In this document: piece after piece, positions 6,268 to 8,662 of the stretch
How positions within the stretch are numbered: the stretch's first letter is position 1
Layout: each line of letters starts with the position of its first letter
NCBI GenBank assembly: GCA_017473665.1
Contig: JAFUKK010000088.1
Coordinates: 1 to 8,662, forward strand
Length of the DNA stretch: 8,662 bases
Direction of reading: 5' to 3'
Source of the DNA: Lachnospiraceae bacterium
GTDB taxonomy: Bacteria; Bacillota; Clostridia; Lachnospirales; Lachnospiraceae
Made by a program: the position numbers and the translations under genes
The notes under the pieces: generated by a model
Told to the model about the DNA's origin: nothing
What the model saw: the letters and a program-made list of their open reading frames with translations, nothing else
Database searches by the model: none

Positions 6268-7008
6268 TTACTCCCTCACCTGATACAAATACGCATTCCC
6301 TTTCTTTCCAATCTGCTCTATGACACCCACATATGCCAATATATGCACCACCATCTGGGCTCTCCTGGCCGGAATATGTGCGGCCTTGGCAAAATCTTTT
6401 ACTGTAAATTCTTCTGGCAAATCATAAGGTACGAACTGCATATAATCCTGCAGACATTCGATATCTATTTCTTCTACCAGCTGAGTAGGAATCCGGTCAA
6501 AGCGGCTGGAACCTTTCTTTTTATCCTTGCTCCATCCGTTCAGCAGACGATACTCCTCCATATCCAGCAGCACCAGTTTAAACCGCAGATTCGGGTCCTT
6601 CAGAAACATCTTAATCTTGTAAAGCTCCGGAAATACAGTATAACCATTACCCTTTAGGGGAGACTTGCGCTTATTGCTCAGCTGTCCCGTCTCTTCATCA
6701 ATCCAGATGAGCCATTTTTCCCGGGGAATGGGGTAAATAATAGTCACCGGATACAGAGGCAGAAATGCCCGCAATTTATTACGCATAGCGTTAAAACTGC
6801 GGGTCTGTATCTCCATTATGGAGCCCTCATGATAAATATCAGCCACATAATTCTCAATGGGGATTTCCTGATGGTCCTCATCCGGCTCATAATAATTTTT
6901 CAAAATGGCGTGGACAGTCTTCTCCGACAGGGTACCGATACCCAGTCGTTGCCTATCCACGCCTATAATTTTTTCCTTTGCATCTTCAAAAGCTTTATTA
7001 TCTATCAT
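6268..7008 (-). CDS. Uncharacterised 246-aa protein, possible PD-(D/E)XK-like nuclease fold with C-terminal winged helix
   Basis: I recognise this as a conserved Firmicutes family of unknown function. Residues 22-40 (LGIGTLSEKTVHAILKNYY) form a helix containing Glu29. Residues 53-70 read NYVADIYHEGSIMEIQTR, giving Asp57 followed by Glu66-x-Gln68. A helix Glu, then Asp, then Glu-x-Gln/Lys on a beta hairpin, is the order seen in PD-(D/E)XK nucleases, with Gln in place of Lys. A hydrophobic strand (86-93) and a basic stretch (SNKRKSP, KDKKKGSSR) follow. The C-terminal part (200-245) looks like a winged helix-turn-helix. An AAGGATG site lies upstream of the ATG. The gene is 55 bp downstream of the antiporter with no terminator between, so it is probably cotranscribed with it. 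It converges on dinD with a 4-bp gap. No function is assigned. Confidence 0.85.
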   Translation of the reverse strand: MIDNKAFEDAKEKIIGVDRQRLGIGTLSEKTVHAILKNYYEPDEDHQEIPIENYVADIYHEGSIMEIQTRSFNAMRNKLRAFLPLYPVTIIYPIPREKWLIWIDEETGQLSNKRKSPLKGNGYTVFPELYKIKMFLKDPNLRFKLVLLDMEEYRLLNGWSKDKKKGSSRFDRIPTQLVEEIDIECLQDYMQFVPYDLPEEFTVKDFAKAAHIPARRAQMVVHILAYVGVIEQIGKKGNAYLYQVRE

Positions 7009-7063
7009 AGATACATCCTTACATTCTATTGTGAAGGGTTCATAAAGTTTCTGAGGTATTCAT

Positions 7064-8254
7064 CTAAGCATTTTCTAATTGTTTTTGATCATCTTTTGCG
7101 TACAGTATTTTCATAATAATAGGTGTGGAAATACTGGATACAATAATCAACAAGATAACAGCGGTGAAATACACGGGGCTTAATAAACCTACTGCCAGAC
7201 CCTTCTGGGATACAATCAGTGCCACCTCGCCACGGGTCATCATACCCACACCAATTTTCAGGGAATCGGCACCGGAAAATCTACACAGCTTTGCCACCAG
7301 TCCGCAGCCAATAATTTTGCATACCAGAGCCACCAATACAAAACCTATGGAAAATAACAGTATCTCCAAGCCAACATTATCAATACTGGTCTTTAGACCG
7401 ATACTTGCAAAGAATACAGGACCGAAAAGCATGTAGGAATTGATATCCATCTTTTCTGCGATATACTCAGAATCCCGGATAGAGCACAGAATAATACCTG
7501 CCACATAGGCACCGGTAATATCTGCAATGCCGAAGTATACCTCTGCCACATAAGCCATGGCAAAGCAAAGAGCCAGACTTAAAATAGGGATTCTACGGGT
7601 ATGAGGATAACGGTTATCCAGATACTTGAATACCTTATATAAAATATAACCCACAACCAGTGCTAAGATAAAGAACAAAATAGTGGAAATTACAACTTTT
7701 CCGGGGTTGGAGTCGGGATTCTTAAAGCCAATCACAAAGGTCAGCACGATAATACCGATGACATCATCAATAATCGCAGCACTTAAGATCGTGGTACCAA
7801 CCTTACCCTTCAATTTGCCCAGTTCCTTCAGGGATTCCACTGTAATACTTACACTGGTAGCAGTCATGATCACACCGATAAATACTGCTTTGAAAAATTC
7901 CTCGGAGCCCCAGGGGGATACACCATAAAAGCCCATATATAACAGAGCACCACCCACCAAGGGTACAAATACACCGGCGCAAGCAATCAATAACGCAATA
8001 GGACCGGTTTTCAACAAATCCTTAATATTGGTCTCCAGACCTGCGGAAAACATCAACAGTACCACACCGATTTCTGCCATCTGCATCAAAAAGTCTGTCT
8101 GCTGTACCAAACCCAGTACAGAGGGTCCGATAAGTAGACCCGCAATAATCTCACCTACTACCTGAGGTGCCTTTAATTTTCTGGCGATGATACCGAATAC
8201 TTTTGCAAATACTACAATAATGGCTAAATCTTTAAACAATTCAAAGCTTTCCAT
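7064..8254 (-). CDS. CPA2-family cation/proton antiporter (KefB/NapA-like membrane domain), 396 aa
   Basis: This is a polytopic membrane protein with about 12-13 hydrophobic segments spread over residues 8-385. It has the family's N-terminal LKAPQVVGEIIAGLLIGPSVLG block (27-48), the discontinuous-helix TATSVSI motif (131-137), the paired acidic residues Asp163-Asp164 on the ion-binding helix, GIADITGAYVAGI (242-254) and MMTRGEVALI (338-347). A double Asp at that position is associated with electrogenic Na+/H+ exchange in NapA/NhaA-type proteins; the ion here is inferred. There is no C-terminal TrkA-N/RCK domain, unlike KefB/KefC, so direct nucleotide or glutathione gating is not expected. The start is supported by GAGAGGG 4 nt upstream and a good promoter. 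It leads a likely two-gene unit with the 246-residue protein. Confidence 0.95.
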   Translation of the reverse strand: MESFELFKDLAIIVVFAKVFGIIARKLKAPQVVGEIIAGLLIGPSVLGLVQQTDFLMQMAEIGVVLLMFSAGLETNIKDLLKTGPIALLIACAGVFVPLVGGALLYMGFYGVSPWGSEEFFKAVFIGVIMTATSVSITVESLKELGKLKGKVGTTILSAAIIDDVIGIIVLTFVIGFKNPDSNPGKVVISTILFFILALVVGYILYKVFKYLDNRYPHTRRIPILSLALCFAMAYVAEVYFGIADITGAYVAGIILCSIRDSEYIAEKMDINSYMLFGPVFFASIGLKTSIDNVGLEILLFSIGFVLVALVCKIIGCGLVAKLCRFSGADSLKIGVGMMTRGEVALIVSQKGLAVGLLSPVYFTAVILLIIVSSISTPIIMKILYAKDDQKQLENA

Positions 8255-8270
8255 TTTTCCCTCTCATTCT

Positions 8271-8283
8271 GCCGCGAAGCGGC
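8271..8283 (-). other. Small GC hairpin in the antiporter 5' leader
   Basis: GCCGC (8271-8275) and GCGGC (8279-8283) form a perfect 5-bp stem with a 3-nt loop, 7 nt upstream of the GAGAGGG ribosome binding site. It may modestly affect mRNA stability or translation. It is not followed by a T-run. Confidence 0.4.
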
Positions 8284-8307
8284 TCTTTGTATTTCACACA
8301 ATTTATA

Positions 8308-8335
8308 ATCATAGCACTAAAAAATAATAATGCAA
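8308..8335 (-). promoter_or_regulatory. Antiporter promoter (extended -10)
   Basis: On the minus strand, TTGCAT (8335-8330) and TATGAT (8313-8308) are 16 nt apart, and TGC directly precedes the -10, giving a TGn extended -10. The expected start is near 8301, a ~47-nt leader. The spacer is AT-rich. Confidence 0.7.
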
Positions 8336-8404
8336 GGCTAATTTTGGATAAAATAAAGACGTAAAAATAATAAAAAGCAGTAAATATGTTAAAAGGAAGG
8401 ATTA

Positions 8405-8440
8405 AAAATACCGCTCACTTTAAAAAGTGAACGGTATTTT
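8405..8440 (-). terminator. Intrinsic terminator after the SUKH-like gene
   Basis: AAAATACCG (8405-8413) pairs with CGGTATTTT (8432-8440). After one mismatch TCACTT (8415-8420) pairs with AAGTGA (8425-8430), with a TAAA loop. Both sides end in T-runs, so it could work in either direction. Its position 35 bp past the SUKH-like stop fits minus-strand termination. Confidence 0.85.
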
Positions 8441-8475
8441 ATGATTACTTACAGGAATACAGAAACCCCGGTCTT

Positions 8476-8662
8476 CTATTTCTTTTCCTCTATTTCCACA
8501 TTGCTGAGCAATTCCAAAAGAAAAGCCTCAAACGTATCAGGTACTTTGCCCTCATTTGATTCTAAATGCCAATAGCCCTGTATTTTTTCTCCATTTCCCA
8601 GGTCATATAAAAAGCAATAAACGGTATCGCCATTTCCACCGGGCATAAGGTCTTTCGTGGTA
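8476..8662 (-). CDS. SMI1/KNR4 (SUKH)-like protein, C-terminal 61 residues only
   Basis: An open minus-strand frame enters from the right edge at 8661 and ends at the TAG at 8478-8476. The visible residues include PGGNGDTVYCFLYDL, then GYWHLESNEGKVPDTFEAFLLELL and an acidic Lys-ended tail. The Gly-rich GD.v..fD turn, the W.H strand and a closing (S/T)FEEFLL-type helix are typical of the C-terminal end of SMI1/KNR4 (SUKH) domains, which in bacteria often act as immunity proteins to polymorphic toxins. The N-terminus and any toxin partner lie outside the window. The gene ends at a strong terminator. The family call rests on this short piece. Confidence 0.6.
   Translation of the reverse strand, partial: TTKDLMPGGNGDTVYCFLYDLGNGEKIQGYWHLESNEGKVPDTFEAFLLELLSNVEIEEKK

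Noticed and set aside
1..8662. CRISPR array, tRNA, rRNA or full insertion sequence
   Set aside because: I saw no regularly spaced direct repeats, no cloverleaf with a CCA-type end, no rRNA sequence and no transposase.

Overview
The window looks like chromosomal DNA from a low-to-moderate GC Gram-positive anaerobe of class Clostridia, most plausibly Lachnospiraceae. The reasons are AGGAGG-type ribosome binding sites, sigma-A-like promoters, a Gram-positive LexA box (GAAC-N4-GTTC) and protein sequences typical of that group. This placement is inference from style, not from a marker gene.

Layout, left to right. Positions 1-4776 (minus strand) hold a three-gene operon, transcribed right to left: a tandem-domain GNAT acetyltransferase (4776-3580), a 616-residue ABC exporter half (3515-1665) and a second ABC exporter half (from 1665, cut by the left edge after 555 residues). 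The two ABC genes overlap in a TAATG stop/start and probably form a heterodimeric exporter. Positions 4777-5217 hold no conventional gene. They contain a ~155-bp long imperfect palindrome (4813-4967) and, upstream of it on the minus strand, a short transcription unit with its own promoter (5224-5252), a perfect Shine-Dalgarno, a 53-codon ORF (5180-5019) and a strong intrinsic terminator (4988-5013). This unit can fold into a long hairpin that buries the ribosome binding site and start codon, followed by a three-way junction and the terminator hairpin. It is the best candidate here for an undescribed element, either a structured RNA or a peptide with a regulated leader.

Positions 5341-6263 (plus strand) carry dinD, an SOS gene with a textbook LexA box over its predicted transcription start. 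It is visibly more AT-rich than its neighbours and looks like an island. It runs tail to tail, 4 bp apart, into an uncharacterised 246-residue protein (7008-6268, minus) with a possible PD-(D/E)XK-like nuclease signature and a C-terminal winged-helix-like part. Upstream of that, 8254-7064 (minus) is a CPA2-type cation/proton antiporter with a clear promoter. The right edge holds the C-terminal 61 residues of a SMI1/KNR4 (SUKH)-like protein, ending at a hairpin terminator.

Functionally, the GNAT and ABC genes suggest modification plus export of a small molecule or peptide. The short unit upstream could supply the peptide, act as a leader or attenuator for the operon, or be independent. dinD, the 246-residue protein, the antiporter and the SUKH-like gene show no obvious shared pathway.
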